NCBI GenBank assembly: GCA_965215705.1
Contig: CBDCEE010000008.1
Coordinates: 1-64,000 of the forward strand
Direction: 5' to 3'
Length of the DNA: 64,000 nt
Origin: JAAXPZ01 sp965215705
Lineage (GTDB): Bacteria; Campylobacterota; Campylobacteria; Campylobacterales; Sulfurovaceae
In this document: piece by piece, positions 35,326 to 43,581 of the stretch
Layout of the letters: every line of letters starts with the position of its first letter
How positions within the stretch are numbered: the stretch's first letter is position 1
Notes under the pieces: generated by a model
What the model was told of the DNA's origin: nothing
Database searches by the model: none
Seen by the model: only the letters and a program-made list of their open reading frames with translations
Position numbers and translations under genes: made by a program

Positions 35326-36138
35326 TTATTGCTTTTTCTTCCATATTGTTTTTTTATATTCCATATGTATGGCTGTTGATATTTTTAGGAGCTTTTCTGA
35401 TCTTTTACTAACCAGTGCAATTGTTGGACTAAATATATGCTCCGTAAGCATTATCTTTATATAGAAAAACTCTTTATCTACTTTTGCTAAAAGGGTGCTA
35501 ATAATAGGAGTATTATATGGCACTTTTTTAAGTGATAGCATAGATGTTTCAAATAATTTTATAGACTTCATCAACATAGACTCGTATTTATCATCTTTTA
35601 ATTTCCATACTCTCATAAGCGATAATGCTGCAATCTTTTCTGAAAGCATTCTTTGTCTGGCAGCCAAACAAGCTATAGTTATCCCCTTTCTTCCTGTATC
35701 TTGTATTGCAAGTTTTCTCAGATCAATAGACATCTTTTCTAAACTGCCAGACAAATTCGATAGTGATATTTGTAACTCTTTTGCTTTCGTATAGGAAGGA
35801 TTTTCTTCGAGGTATGGCTTTAGATCTTTCCATGCATTCTGACTCATGGTCAATGCCTTTTTTTCAATCTCATTTTCTACTAAAAAAGAGGATACGGCTT
35901 TAAATTTATGATTAATCCGCAGGATCGTTTGTGTAAGTTCTTTTTGAGGGTTCTTAAAATTACTATGAAGGGCTTTGAGCATATAATACTTCATAGCTTT
36001 CTGTGTATTGATCCTCATCGCACAAATCGTACCTAATGCTTTTTCCATACTCTTTATTTCATTTGCACTGATAGTAAGTACAAGCAACATAGAGATAGAT
36101 ATCCAAGTTCTTACAAATAAAGAAGTAATTTTACTCAT
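35326..36138 (-). CDS. PilJ-type sensor-domain protein, exported
   Basis: A 270-residue protein with a signal or anchor helix (TWISISMLLVLTISANEI) and two helical-bundle PilJ/type IV pili methyl-accepting domains. The hallmark is CLAARQRMLSEKIAALSL near residue 160, matching the xxRQRMLSQ motif; a weaker first copy is ICAMRINTQKAMKYYML. No cytoplasmic signalling or HAMP domain follows, so it would act as a stand-alone periplasmic binding module. It is convergent with cca and moderately AT-rich. Confidence 0.72.
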   Translation of the reverse strand: MSKITSLFVRTWISISMLLVLTISANEIKSMEKALGTICAMRINTQKAMKYYMLKALHSNFKNPQKELTQTILRINHKFKAVSSFLVENEIEKKALTMSQNAWKDLKPYLEENPSYTKAKELQISLSNLSGSLEKMSIDLRKLAIQDTGRKGITIACLAARQRMLSEKIAALSLMRVWKLKDDKYESMLMKSIKLFETSMLSLKKVPYNTPIISTLLAKVDKEFFYIKIMLTEHIFSPTIALVSKRSEKLLKISTAIHMEYKKTIWKKKQ

Positions 36139-36224
36139 TATTTTACCTTATGTATTAATATTGAAAAAACTATAACATATAAATGATAACATTAAAGCGT
36201 CAACAGTATAACAAATGGAGTATT

Positions 36225-36326
36225 ATGGCAAAACTACAATGCAAGATACGAATAAATTGTAAGAGAAGTATTTGTATGTCTGATCTATGTGGAATGAAAA
36301 AGGGTGCAAAGAGAGAAAAAGTGTAA
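36225..36326 (+). CDS. Candidate 33-residue Cys-containing small protein
   Basis: ATG at 36225 with GGAG four bases upstream and a TATAAC hexamer at about 36207-36212. It encodes 33 residues, basic, with cysteines at 6, 12, 17 and 22 (MAKLQCKIRINCK, ICMSDLCGMKKG). It is the only good translation signal in the 330-bp gap 36139-36470. That gap also has GTGTAAACAA twice (36321, 36355) and a small GAAAGCT/AGCTTTC hairpin at 36377-36394. Four cysteines suggest metal binding, which is speculative. Confidence 0.35.
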   Translation: MAKLQCKIRINCKRSICMSDLCGMKKGAKREKV

Positions 36327-36470
36327 ACAAAACAAGGGGGATTTTCTCTTCTGCGTGTAAACAAGTAAACAAGGGTCGAAAGCTCCGTAGCTTTCTGATA
36401 CTGTTAGTATAGGGTATGGGCGTTAATGTTTGGACAATGGTCAGTAAACAGGTGGTTAACGGGGATGGTT

Positions 36471-37187
36471 TTAGACCAATTCTTTGTTAAATATGGCAGG
36501 ATACCAGCGCCTAAGGAACTCTGTACGGGTATATATCTTGGCACCTAGGGCTGTTTTGTAGGGCATATAAGGGTGTCCAAGGTTCCAAAAAGAGAATCCC
36601 TGCTTCTCTAGTGCCTGTCCCAACAATACCATCTGCACCTTTCCATAATCTCTATACCGTTTTTCCCTGCTGCTAAAGCCTGTAAGACTGGTATAGGTCT
36701 GCCCGATAGTATAGCCTATCTCACCAGCCACGAGCACACCCGCATCAAACAGAGAGACAGAAAGCGCCTTGAAGTGTCGATCTACACCCTCGGTACGCTT
36801 GAGTATCTCCAGATAGGCAGGAGTCAGCCAGTTGGTTCGGTGGTGGGCATCGATCCTCTCAGCTACCGGATCAAGCTGCACTGAAAGAGAGAGCTCCAAA
36901 GGACGATGACGCATAATCTCGGCAACCTTGCGGCTAATATGCAGATCTGCAAAATCCAACACCGCATAGCCCCGCTGCATCTCCGGAAGCAGCAGCTCCT
37001 CACCATCGATCGTCTCGCAGATAGCGATACATCCAGCTTTTGCCTGTGCGATATAGAACTCAGGAGAGAAGTCACTGCTCCAGTAGTACTCACGGTGCAT
37101 ATCGGGGTAGAGCACCTCTTTGAGATACTGCTCACTCTCAAACATCGCCCTTTGGGCAGGATAGATACCGAGTGTCTTGGACTCCAT
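36471..37187 (-). CDS. Leucyl/phenylalanyl-tRNA-protein transferase-like (Aat-like)
   Basis: A 238-residue protein with GNAT-fold features of the Aat family, which adds Leu or Phe to N-termini to mark proteins for degradation. Visible are FSPEFYIAQAKAG near the N-terminus (the place of the WxSPDPR motif), GEIGYTIGQTYTSLTGF (compare GELVGGLYG...FFGESMFS) and a C-terminal NLGHPYMPYKTALGAKIYTR. Similarity is distant, so another GNAT-like amino-acyl transferase is possible. It starts 2 bp after the molybdopterin oxidoreductase and shares its operon. Confidence 0.55.
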   Translation of the reverse strand: MESKTLGIYPAQRAMFESEQYLKEVLYPDMHREYYWSSDFSPEFYIAQAKAGCIAICETIDGEELLLPEMQRGYAVLDFADLHISRKVAEIMRHRPLELSLSVQLDPVAERIDAHHRTNWLTPAYLEILKRTEGVDRHFKALSVSLFDAGVLVAGEIGYTIGQTYTSLTGFSSREKRYRDYGKVQMVLLGQALEKQGFSFWNLGHPYMPYKTALGAKIYTRTEFLRRWYPAIFNKELV

Positions 37188-37189
37188 CC

Positions 37190-38941
37190 CTATATCCTCT
37201 CTATAGAGACCTTGACCTCCTGGTAGCAGGCACCTTCACCCTCTTCGCTTGCCAGTGGAGGGGTGAGCTTGTTGAGCCCGATACTACCGGAGTAGATCAG
37301 TACACAATCCTCTCTGAGATCGGGACTGAGCTTGACATCAAACTGCTGCTCACCGTGTGCAGAGCTGACCCGTACCCGCTCACCCTCTTGAAATCCACAT
37401 GAGGGAGGCAGAAGCACCTGTGCTCCTCTGACAAACTGGGTATTGAGCGATTTGGCTGATTTGGGAGAGAGCAGCCAGTAGCTCCCCTCCTCTGCCGCTT
37501 CGTCAAAATCATCCTCATACTCATCGATAAAGACAAAGGCCTCATCACTCTCCTCACCGAAGCCCTCTTGATAAGGGATCTCTTCGTAATCAGGCAGGAC
37601 AGCATAGTCATTGGCAGTGGCGTATTGGTCTTTCCAGATGTCTAGATAGGTCTGCTCACTCTCCAGTCCCTCCAGCCCCAGTCTCTCAAACATTGCCGTC
37701 ACAAAATCATACTCACCGATACCGATATCACTGTCAAGTACCTTGTGCATATCTTCGATGTAATGGTGTCCGTAGCAGAGACGGATATCCTCTTTCTCCA
37801 GAAAGGTTTTCGCAGGGATGATGATATCTGCCAGAGTGCTGGTCTCGTTTTCATGCAACCCAAAGTAGATCAGGTTCTCTACCTGTTTCAAAGAGGCCAC
37901 AACCTTGTTCGTCCCCGGCATAGAGCCTGCAGGGTTGCCCCCTCGCACCAGTACGGTCTTGAACTTCTCAAAAGGTGTGGTGACGATCGAGACCTCATCG
38001 ACATCTATTTTGAACGGATTATCAAAGCCCTGTGTCGTACTACCCAGATAGCTTACGCCACAGCCCTCTCTACCAAAGAGCCCCAGTGTCGCAGCCAGAG
38101 AGTCGATCGCCCAGAACACCGCATGTCCATTGGTATACTTCTGTGGGCCGGCACCTACCAGAAATACTACTTTTTTCCCCAGGATCAGGTTCAGTAACGC
38201 ACCGATCTCCTGGAGATCCGTACCGATACTTCGCAGAGCAGGCACCATCCGAAATCCCTGTGTAAACTCATAAAAATCTTCAAAATCCTCTGCATGTGCT
38301 TCCAGCCATGCACTGTCCTCTGCATTTTCCATCGTGACAAACCGTGCCAGCATGATCGCCAGCAGAAAGTCACTGCGAGGCTGTATCTGTAGATGCATGT
38401 CTGCTCGTTTGGCAATAGAGGTACGTATAGGATCGATGACGACGAGTGTTTTCCCCTTGATATAGGGCATGATATGGGAGTTGGTAACGGTGAGGTTACG
38501 TCCCCAGACCACCACGACATCTGCCTCGGCGATCTGTTCAGGAGGCAGCTGACGGTTGTACCCTCTACCGGCAAGAATACCCGCCTCGCCTGCACCATCA
38601 CAGAGACTACCAAAAGTACGTGTAGCACCCAGTTTCTCGATCAGGAGATTGGTCACACTCTGCATGACACCCAGATGCCCCGATCCTCTCCACTGTAGCA
38701 GTGGACTCTGAGAGAGTGCAGCAGCAGCAGCATCGAGTGCCTCTTGCATACTCACCTCTACCCCGTTGACTCTTGGTTTCTCTATGCGGGGTGTCTCATG
38801 CATATGCTTGTTGAGTAGGGCACAGAGTGCACCGTTACTGGTCGGGTGGGTCGGTGTGGCCACCAATCGTGTAGGATAGCTGGGATCGCAGGTGATCGCA
38901 CAGGCATCATAGCAATCCAGTGGGCAGGCCGTACGGATCAT
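37190..38941 (-). CDS. Molybdopterin oxidoreductase, short form
   Basis: A 583-residue enzyme of the DMSO-reductase superfamily. The N-terminal Fe-S motif TACPLDCYDAC...GALC is present, then molybdopterin-binding regions (ADVVVVWGRNLTVTNSHIM, VLVRGGNPAGSMPG, ADIIIPAKTFLEKEDIR) and a C-terminal dinucleotide-binding beta domain (FVRGAQVLLPPSCGFQ). It has no Tat signal, so it is cytoplasmic. It is shorter than nitrate or formate enzymes and carries a very acidic linker (FIDEYEDDFDEAAEEG) at about residues 460-490. No partner Fe-S subunit is adjacent. The substrate is unknown. It overlaps the HlyD gene by 4 bp. Confidence 0.85.
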   Translation of the reverse strand: MIRTACPLDCYDACAITCDPSYPTRLVATPTHPTSNGALCALLNKHMHETPRIEKPRVNGVEVSMQEALDAAAAALSQSPLLQWRGSGHLGVMQSVTNLLIEKLGATRTFGSLCDGAGEAGILAGRGYNRQLPPEQIAEADVVVVWGRNLTVTNSHIMPYIKGKTLVVIDPIRTSIAKRADMHLQIQPRSDFLLAIMLARFVTMENAEDSAWLEAHAEDFEDFYEFTQGFRMVPALRSIGTDLQEIGALLNLILGKKVVFLVGAGPQKYTNGHAVFWAIDSLAATLGLFGREGCGVSYLGSTTQGFDNPFKIDVDEVSIVTTPFEKFKTVLVRGGNPAGSMPGTNKVVASLKQVENLIYFGLHENETSTLADIIIPAKTFLEKEDIRLCYGHHYIEDMHKVLDSDIGIGEYDFVTAMFERLGLEGLESEQTYLDIWKDQYATANDYAVLPDYEEIPYQEGFGEESDEAFVFIDEYEDDFDEAAEEGSYWLLSPKSAKSLNTQFVRGAQVLLPPSCGFQEGERVRVSSAHGEQQFDVKLSPDLREDCVLIYSGSIGLNKLTPPLASEEGEGACYQEVKVSIERI

Positions 38942-39726
38942 TTCACCTCAACCTTTAGCAGTGAAGAGAAGGGATACTTCGGCTCCAAAATAATCTCAGC
39001 GCGGTAGGCAGAGATGAACTTTTCATCAGCTTCTTTCCAGATACGAGAGATCGATACGCCCTCTTCTGAACCATCGATATAGACCTTCTTGTTCTCAATA
39101 CCTTTAAGCTCATCACGATCAAGATAGAGTGTGATCTTGGCTTTGCTCAGATCATCTGCCACAGCCAAAGGCATACCAGGAGCAGCAAACTCTCCCGCTC
39201 TCACCATGATCTTGTAGAGGTATCTGCCCTTGAGATTGATGGACTTTTTGGCGATACTGTCCTCCAGCATCTTGACCTTGTACTCCAGATCAAGAATCTG
39301 CTTTTTAAGGTTGGCTACTTTTTCTTTGGTTCCCAGCAGTTGATTTTTGGCTGCGATAAACGCACTGTAGGCGTTGTCTTTCTGTGTTTTCGTACTGGTT
39401 GAGAGTGCATTGACACGGTCAAAGTAACCCTTTTTCAGGCGGTTGGTTGCTTCCAGCCCCTCCAGTATCTCATTGTTGATCTTCAGTGTCTCCTGAAAAA
39501 GTATCTGCGATGCTTGGGAGGATGACAAGCTCACACGATCCATCGCATCATCGATCTGTATCACCACACCCTCTCCGGCGATCCGCCCTTCGGCCGAGAG
39601 ATCCACTTTGGTGATCGCACCTCCCACAGAAGCTTTGATCGTCGCACGCTCTAGTGGCTCTACTTTGGCATAATGTACCTTTGCAAAGATAAGAAGCGGT
39701 GTTAAAAGTAGTAAAAATATTCTCAT
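38938..39726 (-). CDS. HlyD/RND-type periplasmic adaptor
   Basis: A 262-residue exported protein (signal MRIFLLLLTPLLIFAKV) with half-lipoyl segments (YAKVEPLERATIKASVGGAI, LYKIMVRAGEFAAPGMPLAV) around a coiled-coil hairpin (about 75-165, KTQKDNAYSAFIAAKNQLLG). It is typical of membrane-fusion adaptors, yet no pump is encoded nearby. It is first in the operon with the molybdopterin oxidoreductase and Aat-like genes. A TGCTATAATC box (39749-39758) lies just upstream. Confidence 0.8.
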   Translation of the reverse strand: MRIFLLLLTPLLIFAKVHYAKVEPLERATIKASVGGAITKVDLSAEGRIAGEGVVIQIDDAMDRVSLSSSQASQILFQETLKINNEILEGLEATNRLKKGYFDRVNALSTSTKTQKDNAYSAFIAAKNQLLGTKEKVANLKKQILDLEYKVKMLEDSIAKKSINLKGRYLYKIMVRAGEFAAPGMPLAVADDLSKAKITLYLDRDELKGIENKKVYIDGSEEGVSISRIWKEADEKFISAYRAEIILEPKYPFSSLLKVEVK

Positions 39727-39748
39727 TGTATTGTCTCTTTTTTTGGTA

Positions 39749-39758
39749 GATTATAGCA
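39749..39758 (-). promoter_or_regulatory. Extended -10 promoter of the HlyD-MopB-Aat operon
   Basis: The minus strand reads TGCTATAATC, 23 bp upstream of the HlyD-type gene start, giving a leader of only about 15 nt. Confidence 0.6.
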
Positions 39759-39816
39759 AAATGGAGTTAATAGGGTACAATACATAGATATATTTCCATC
39801 GATTCAGGAGAAAAAA

Positions 39817-40434
39817 GTGACACGTAAATTACCCTATCTATTTCTAGTTTTGTATAGCATTCTCTTCGTTGTACTGGCGATCAACCCTCACGATAGAGCC
39901 ACATGGTGGGCAGAAAATATCCCTGTACTGCTTGCGGTTGTTCTCTTGGTCTTCTGGAGCCGCTCTTTTCGCTTTTCCACTTTTGCCTATTTTCTGATGT
40001 GGTTTTTTCTCTCTTATCATACCATCGGAGGGCACTGGACATTTGAGCTGGTACCCTTTGATACCGGCAACAAACTCCTCTCCTCACTCAACCTTGATTT
40101 CCTCTTTCCCAAAGGGAGAAATAACTTTGATCGGCTAGGGCATTTTCTGGTCGGTGTCTTTGCCTATGCTATCGTAGAGTACGTACTGAGAAGACGCTTG
40201 ACCTATAGCAAAACCTTCGCCTTTCTGTTTGCGCTGTTCGCTCTGGGGTTCTGGGCAGCACTCTATGAGATCATCGAAATGGTCTATGCAGTACTGGACG
40301 GGGGAAGTTCGGGTGCAGCATTTTTGGGATCACAAGGAGATATCTGGGATGCACAAAAAGATATGTTAATGGATATCTGTGGGGCGATACTCTTTGGGGG
40401 CTTGGCACTGTTAACACTCAATCCTAAACGCTGA
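39817..40434 (+). CDS. DUF2238 membrane protein (YjdF-like)
   Basis: A 205-residue inner-membrane protein with about six helices of the DUF2238 family, function unknown. Characteristic are SYHTIGGHWTFELVPF, NNFDRLGHFLVGVFAYAI, GFWAALYEIIEMVYAV and SQGDIWDAQKDMLMDICGA, with conserved His, Glu and Asp residues inside or next to the membrane that could bind metal. The start is GTG at 39817 with AGGAG upstream. It is divergent from the HlyD operon and convergent with rnpB. Confidence 0.88.
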   Translation: MTRKLPYLFLVLYSILFVVLAINPHDRATWWAENIPVLLAVVLLVFWSRSFRFSTFAYFLMWFFLSYHTIGGHWTFELVPFDTGNKLLSSLNLDFLFPKGRNNFDRLGHFLVGVFAYAIVEYVLRRRLTYSKTFAFLFALFALGFWAALYEIIEMVYAVLDGGSSGAAFLGSQGDIWDAQKDMLMDICGAILFGGLALLTLNPKR

Positions 40435-40455
40435 ACGTTCAGTATTCAATGCTAA

Positions 40456-40787
40456 TAAAGGCACAGCGATAAGCCGGGTTCTGTCTTGGGTAGTAATTTA
40501 TCTAGTCGACATGTTGCCATGCCGCTCAAGCGAGACACACTAAAGTGTGAGGCTTATACCTGGTGCCTCTTGCTGCGGACAGGGTTTACCTGGCTGACCA
40601 TATCACTATGACCACCGGTGGGCTCTTACCCCACCCTTTCACCCTTACCGACGATGTCGGCGGTCTACTCTCTGTTGCACTTGCCCTCAGATCACTCTGG
40701 CCATCCGTTAGATGGAGTCCTGCCTCACATGCAGCCCGGACTTTCCTCTCGTGGCATACGCCACCAGCTACTACCTGCTGTACCTTA
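40456..40787 (-). ncRNA. rnpB: RNase P RNA
   Basis: The catalytic RNA of RNase P, which matures tRNA 5' ends. On the minus strand the 5' region contains the hallmark GAGGAAAGTCCGGGC (about 40729-40743), and the 3' region contains ACAGAACCCGGCTTATCG (about 40467-40484), which pairs in P4 and closes the molecule. The length of about 330 nt suits type A. The 5' end is placed 7 bp after a TGCTATAATC box. Boundaries are good to about 10 nt. Confidence 0.93.
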
Positions 40788-40792
40788 AATGA

Positions 40793-40802
40793 GATTATAG
40801 CA
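40793..40802 (-). promoter_or_regulatory. Extended -10 promoter of rnpB
   Basis: The minus strand reads TGCTATAATC with an A/T-rich stretch upstream, placed correctly for transcription to begin near 40787. Confidence 0.65.
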
Positions 40803-40843
40803 AAAAATTCTCACAAAACATAAACACTAGATAATTCTCCAGT

Positions 40844-41821
40844 TTATCCGATGAAATCAGATATATCCAATTTCTCCTGTGCCTCTTGTAGGATATCATG
40901 ATATATCTTCTTCATGTCTATCTCTCCTTTTTGATCCAAGAGTGTTACATATTTTTGCCACTGCATCAGTATTGGTAAAAGCTCCCATTCATGTGTAATA
41001 TAGAGTTCATACTCCCACCCATCACTACATGGCGTAAGCCTCTTTTTGTACCTATTTATACTCAAGATATTTTTCTTTTCAAAATAATGAAATACCGTAT
41101 TACTAATAAACAGTTTTATCCAGGTGGGTGTACCATTGGGATCATGCATGATATTATGCCATGTATCAAAATCAAGCTCCATATCCAATGTATAACATTC
41201 ATCCATTAGCGTAACAAAAGGAATATCTTTAATACGATATTTATAGTACTTGGTACCATTATATGCTATCAGATACCAATACCCATCAAACTGAACTATC
41301 CTTAGTGGCATCATTTTATGCTCTTTACCATGATAGGTGATCTCTATATACTGGTGCTTGGCGATAGCGCTCTCCAACCTTTTGATGATCTCTTCTTTAT
41401 GTGCTATCTCCTCCTGTGCCGTTTTGATATAGTAGATATGGGATAGATTATTGAGTTTAGACAGAATAGACATTCTTTTTTGATAGTAGGTTTTTTCTTC
41501 TGAAACCTGCATATCCATCTCTTTGGCTATATCATTTAAAGTATCTATATCATGATTGCGCAGATATGTATAGTGATACTCTTTTCCTTTTTTCTCTCTG
41601 ACTGCCAAACCAAAATCCACAAGCTTGTCCAGTATACGCCTGATACGCTTTTCATCACTGCGATCAGTGTTTCCTGTACAGTCCCAAATATCATCATAAT
41701 GCTTTTGCAGATACTCTCTTAGTTTTACCGCTGTACAGTGGGTCATGCTTCTAAATGCAGAGTGAATGCTGCGTAGTTCCTCTTGTTTACTGTAAGGCTT
41801 TTCTCTCTTATCTGTAAACAC
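40844..41821 (-). CDS. WYL-domain transcriptional regulator
   Basis: A 325-residue predicted regulator: an N-terminal winged helix (about 15-95, KRIRRILDKLVDFGLAVREK) and a WYL domain (about 155-215, FDGYWYLIAYNGTKYYKYRI), followed by a WCX-like C-terminal domain. WYL proteins sense ligands, often nucleotides, and commonly control phage-defence loci. The start is set at GTG 41821 because AAGGAG lies four bases before it; an upstream ATG at 41869 falls within a TATACT promoter-like stretch. It is divergent from the SIR2-family gene, so it probably controls it. Confidence 0.8.
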   Translation of the reverse strand: MFTDKREKPYSKQEELRSIHSAFRSMTHCTAVKLREYLQKHYDDIWDCTGNTDRSDEKRIRRILDKLVDFGLAVREKKGKEYHYTYLRNHDIDTLNDIAKEMDMQVSEEKTYYQKRMSILSKLNNLSHIYYIKTAQEEIAHKEEIIKRLESAIAKHQYIEITYHGKEHKMMPLRIVQFDGYWYLIAYNGTKYYKYRIKDIPFVTLMDECYTLDMELDFDTWHNIMHDPNGTPTWIKLFISNTVFHYFEKKNILSINRYKKRLTPCSDGWEYELYITHEWELLPILMQWQKYVTLLDQKGEIDMKKIYHDILQEAQEKLDISDFIG

Positions 41822-41895
41822 AACACTCCTTATAGACACTTTCTGGAAATAAAGTATAGCATAATTCAAATCATCAAAACTGGGAGAAGATCACC

Positions 41896-41940
41896 ATGCA
41901 AAAAAATAACCTACTGCAGTATAAAAATCATGTTAGATAA
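41896..41940 (+). CDS. Possible 14-codon leader ORF overlapping the SIR2 gene start
   Basis: ATG at 41896 with GGGAG nine bases upstream, encoding MQKNNLLQYKNHVR and ending at 41940. It overlaps the ATG of the SIR2-family gene (41930) in a different frame. The SIR2 gene has no Shine-Dalgarno of its own, so coupled translation through this leader is plausible. No independent evidence exists for its expression. Confidence 0.35.
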   Translation: MQKNNLLQYKNHVR

Positions 41941-42739
41941 GTTATCAAGTGTCATCCAGGAATGTGATGTTGTTTTGGTATTTGCGGGGGCAGGGATGAG
42001 TGCCGACTCCAACCTGCCTACCTATAGAGATACAGAGGGGTTCTGGAACGATTATCCTCTCTATAGAGACTTGAACAAAGATTATATCTCGATGATGTCT
42101 CCTCAGGGCTTCCACAGTGATCCTCATTTTACATGGGGGTTTTTTGCACATCAGTATATGCTCTATGCAAAAGCCGTCCCCCATGATGGGTACAAGAAAC
42201 TTTTGGATCTTTGTCGGTCTCTTGAAGATTTTTTTATCGTAACGACAAATGTAGATGGACTGTTCTTAAAAACTGGATTTCCACAGTCCAAACTTCACGA
42301 GGCACACGGAACGATACATAGAATGCAATGCGGCATACCTTGCAGCCAAGAGGTATGGGATAGTAAAGATTTGGAGATAGAGATAGACTATCAAACAATG
42401 AGAGCCAAAGATCCACTGCCCTCTTGTCCGGTATGTGCTGCTGTCTCCAGACCCAATATTTTTATGTATGGCGACAGCACTGAGAGTTATATCTATACCC
42501 CTGCCGAGATCAGTGCCAAACAGTTTAGGGCGTTTAAAGAAAAGTATAAAAACAGCCGTGTACTGATACTGGATATTGGCGTGGGTGCAGAGGGGATGAA
42601 AGCACATATCACAGCCTATAAACAGTTGTTTACAGATGCTATCCATTGCTGTATTAATCCACAAACACCGGACACGACAGATCATGATTTCTATATAGCC
42701 AAAGGTGCAAAAGATACTTTGCTGGAGGTATCCCTATGA
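41930..42739 (+). CDS. SIR2-family NAD-dependent protein
   Basis: A 269-residue sirtuin-fold protein. The NAD site is VFAGAGMSADSNLPTYRD (near 15-32), TTNVDGLFLKTGFP (near 102-115) and the catalytic His in EAHGTIHRMQC. The zinc module is two cysteine pairs, CGIPC and CPVC, so it looks like a complete deacylase-type sirtuin, not the Zn-less SIR2 NADases of Thoeris or DSR systems. The C-terminal part (LILDIGVGAEGMKA) replaces the usual NAD-ribose loop. It overlaps the next gene by 4 bp and is divergent from the WYL regulator. Confidence 0.85.
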   Translation: MLDKLSSVIQECDVVLVFAGAGMSADSNLPTYRDTEGFWNDYPLYRDLNKDYISMMSPQGFHSDPHFTWGFFAHQYMLYAKAVPHDGYKKLLDLCRSLEDFFIVTTNVDGLFLKTGFPQSKLHEAHGTIHRMQCGIPCSQEVWDSKDLEIEIDYQTMRAKDPLPSCPVCAAVSRPNIFMYGDSTESYIYTPAEISAKQFRAFKEKYKNSRVLILDIGVGAEGMKAHITAYKQLFTDAIHCCINPQTPDTTDHDFYIAKGAKDTLLEVSL

Positions 42740-43050
42740 ATATACCTTCCTCTGCGATCAAAAAGACCATTATGCACTATGCCCCTCTATACCATAAGGA
42801 TCAAGAAGCATTAGAGGCACTCAAGACTTATCTTGAAGTGCAACATCAAACCAGATTGGATAGAGCATCCTTGCGAAAAAAGGTCATGCGCATTTATGAA
42901 TACACAAAAAAGAATAGCTGTGTATGGATATTGGTTAGAACCGATGCCAACTTAAGAGATGCATCAGAGCATCTCTGTCTATGGCTTAGCACAAAGATGT
43001 TTGCGCAGGCATTCTTGGCATGTCATTCGAGTTTGGGTACAGAGGAATGA
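42736..43050 (+). CDS. Small protein of unknown function in the SIR2 operon
   Basis: A 104-residue protein not recognised. It is predicted mostly helical (YHKDQEALEALKTYLEVQHQ, RASLRKKVMRIYEYTKKN) with a C-terminal hydrophobic segment (LCLWLSTKMFAQAFLACHS). Its start overlaps the SIR2 gene stop (ATGA), so the two are translationally coupled and likely act together. Confidence 0.7.
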   Translation: MNIPSSAIKKTIMHYAPLYHKDQEALEALKTYLEVQHQTRLDRASLRKKVMRIYEYTKKNSCVWILVRTDANLRDASEHLCLWLSTKMFAQAFLACHSSLGTEE

Positions 43051-43053
43051 AGT

Positions 43054-43467
43054 ATGCACCAGAAGCATAAGACAAAAACCATACGCATCACAAGGAATAA
43101 CCTTCCGTTGCTAGCAAATAGAGCTGCCGTATCGACAAATAACCTATACGATGAGATGCTGGATGCACAGCTCACATTCATAGAAGAACAGGACAAACAA
43201 TGGGCATATGAGTTTTTTGGAAAAGATGCACAGTGGTATGATGAAACCATGCAAAAAGTCAGAGAGATCAGAAGTAAACTCCCTGAAGATATGAACTCAA
43301 TAGAAGCCACTATCAAACAGTATGGCTGGATCACCAAAAATGGAAAGAAAAATCTTTCCATGCCTATGATCTATGACGAAGACTACCCTGAGTTCGCTCA
43401 TGCCATTGCCATAGAATATATATTAACCAACCTCAACAGCTATCATCGTGCGATGAATTGGGATTAG
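43054..43467 (+). CDS. Second unknown small protein in the SIR2 operon
   Basis: A 137-residue protein, not recognised. It has a basic N-terminus (MHQKHKTKTIRITRN), an acidic central part (MLDAQLTFIEEQDKQWAYEF) and a C-terminus with IYDEDYPEFAHAIAIEYIL. It starts 3 bp after the previous gene. No membrane segment or signal peptide. No nuclease or nucleotide-binding motif is evident by eye. Confidence 0.7.
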   Translation: MHQKHKTKTIRITRNNLPLLANRAAVSTNNLYDEMLDAQLTFIEEQDKQWAYEFFGKDAQWYDETMQKVREIRSKLPEDMNSIEATIKQYGWITKNGKKNLSMPMIYDEDYPEFAHAIAIEYILTNLNSYHRAMNWD

Positions 43468-43581
43468 GAACGGAGCTTTATGCAAGGTATATGCAGGTAC
43501 AATATTTGATATAGGATATGAGGATAACTATATTATGATATTTTTAGGCATAGATAAAAAATCATATAGAGGGGTATATAT

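Noticed and set aside
36321..36374. GTGTAAACAA repeats as an origin or integration site
   Set aside because: Only two full copies plus one partial, no DnaA-box consensus and no nearby replication or integrase gene.
25285..39726. TolC protein and HlyD-type adaptor as one efflux system
   Set aside because: They lie 12 kb apart in different operons with no pump gene between them, so a functional link cannot be supported from the window.
40456..40787. rnpB as an attachment site for an integrated island
   Set aside because: No partial duplicate of the rnpB end was found downstream up to thiD, and no integrase is present.
41930..42739. Assignment to Thoeris or DSR SIR2 defence systems
   Set aside because: The protein is a compact zinc-binding sirtuin and no TIR, ThsA-type SLOG or large DSR-type domain is encoded beside it.
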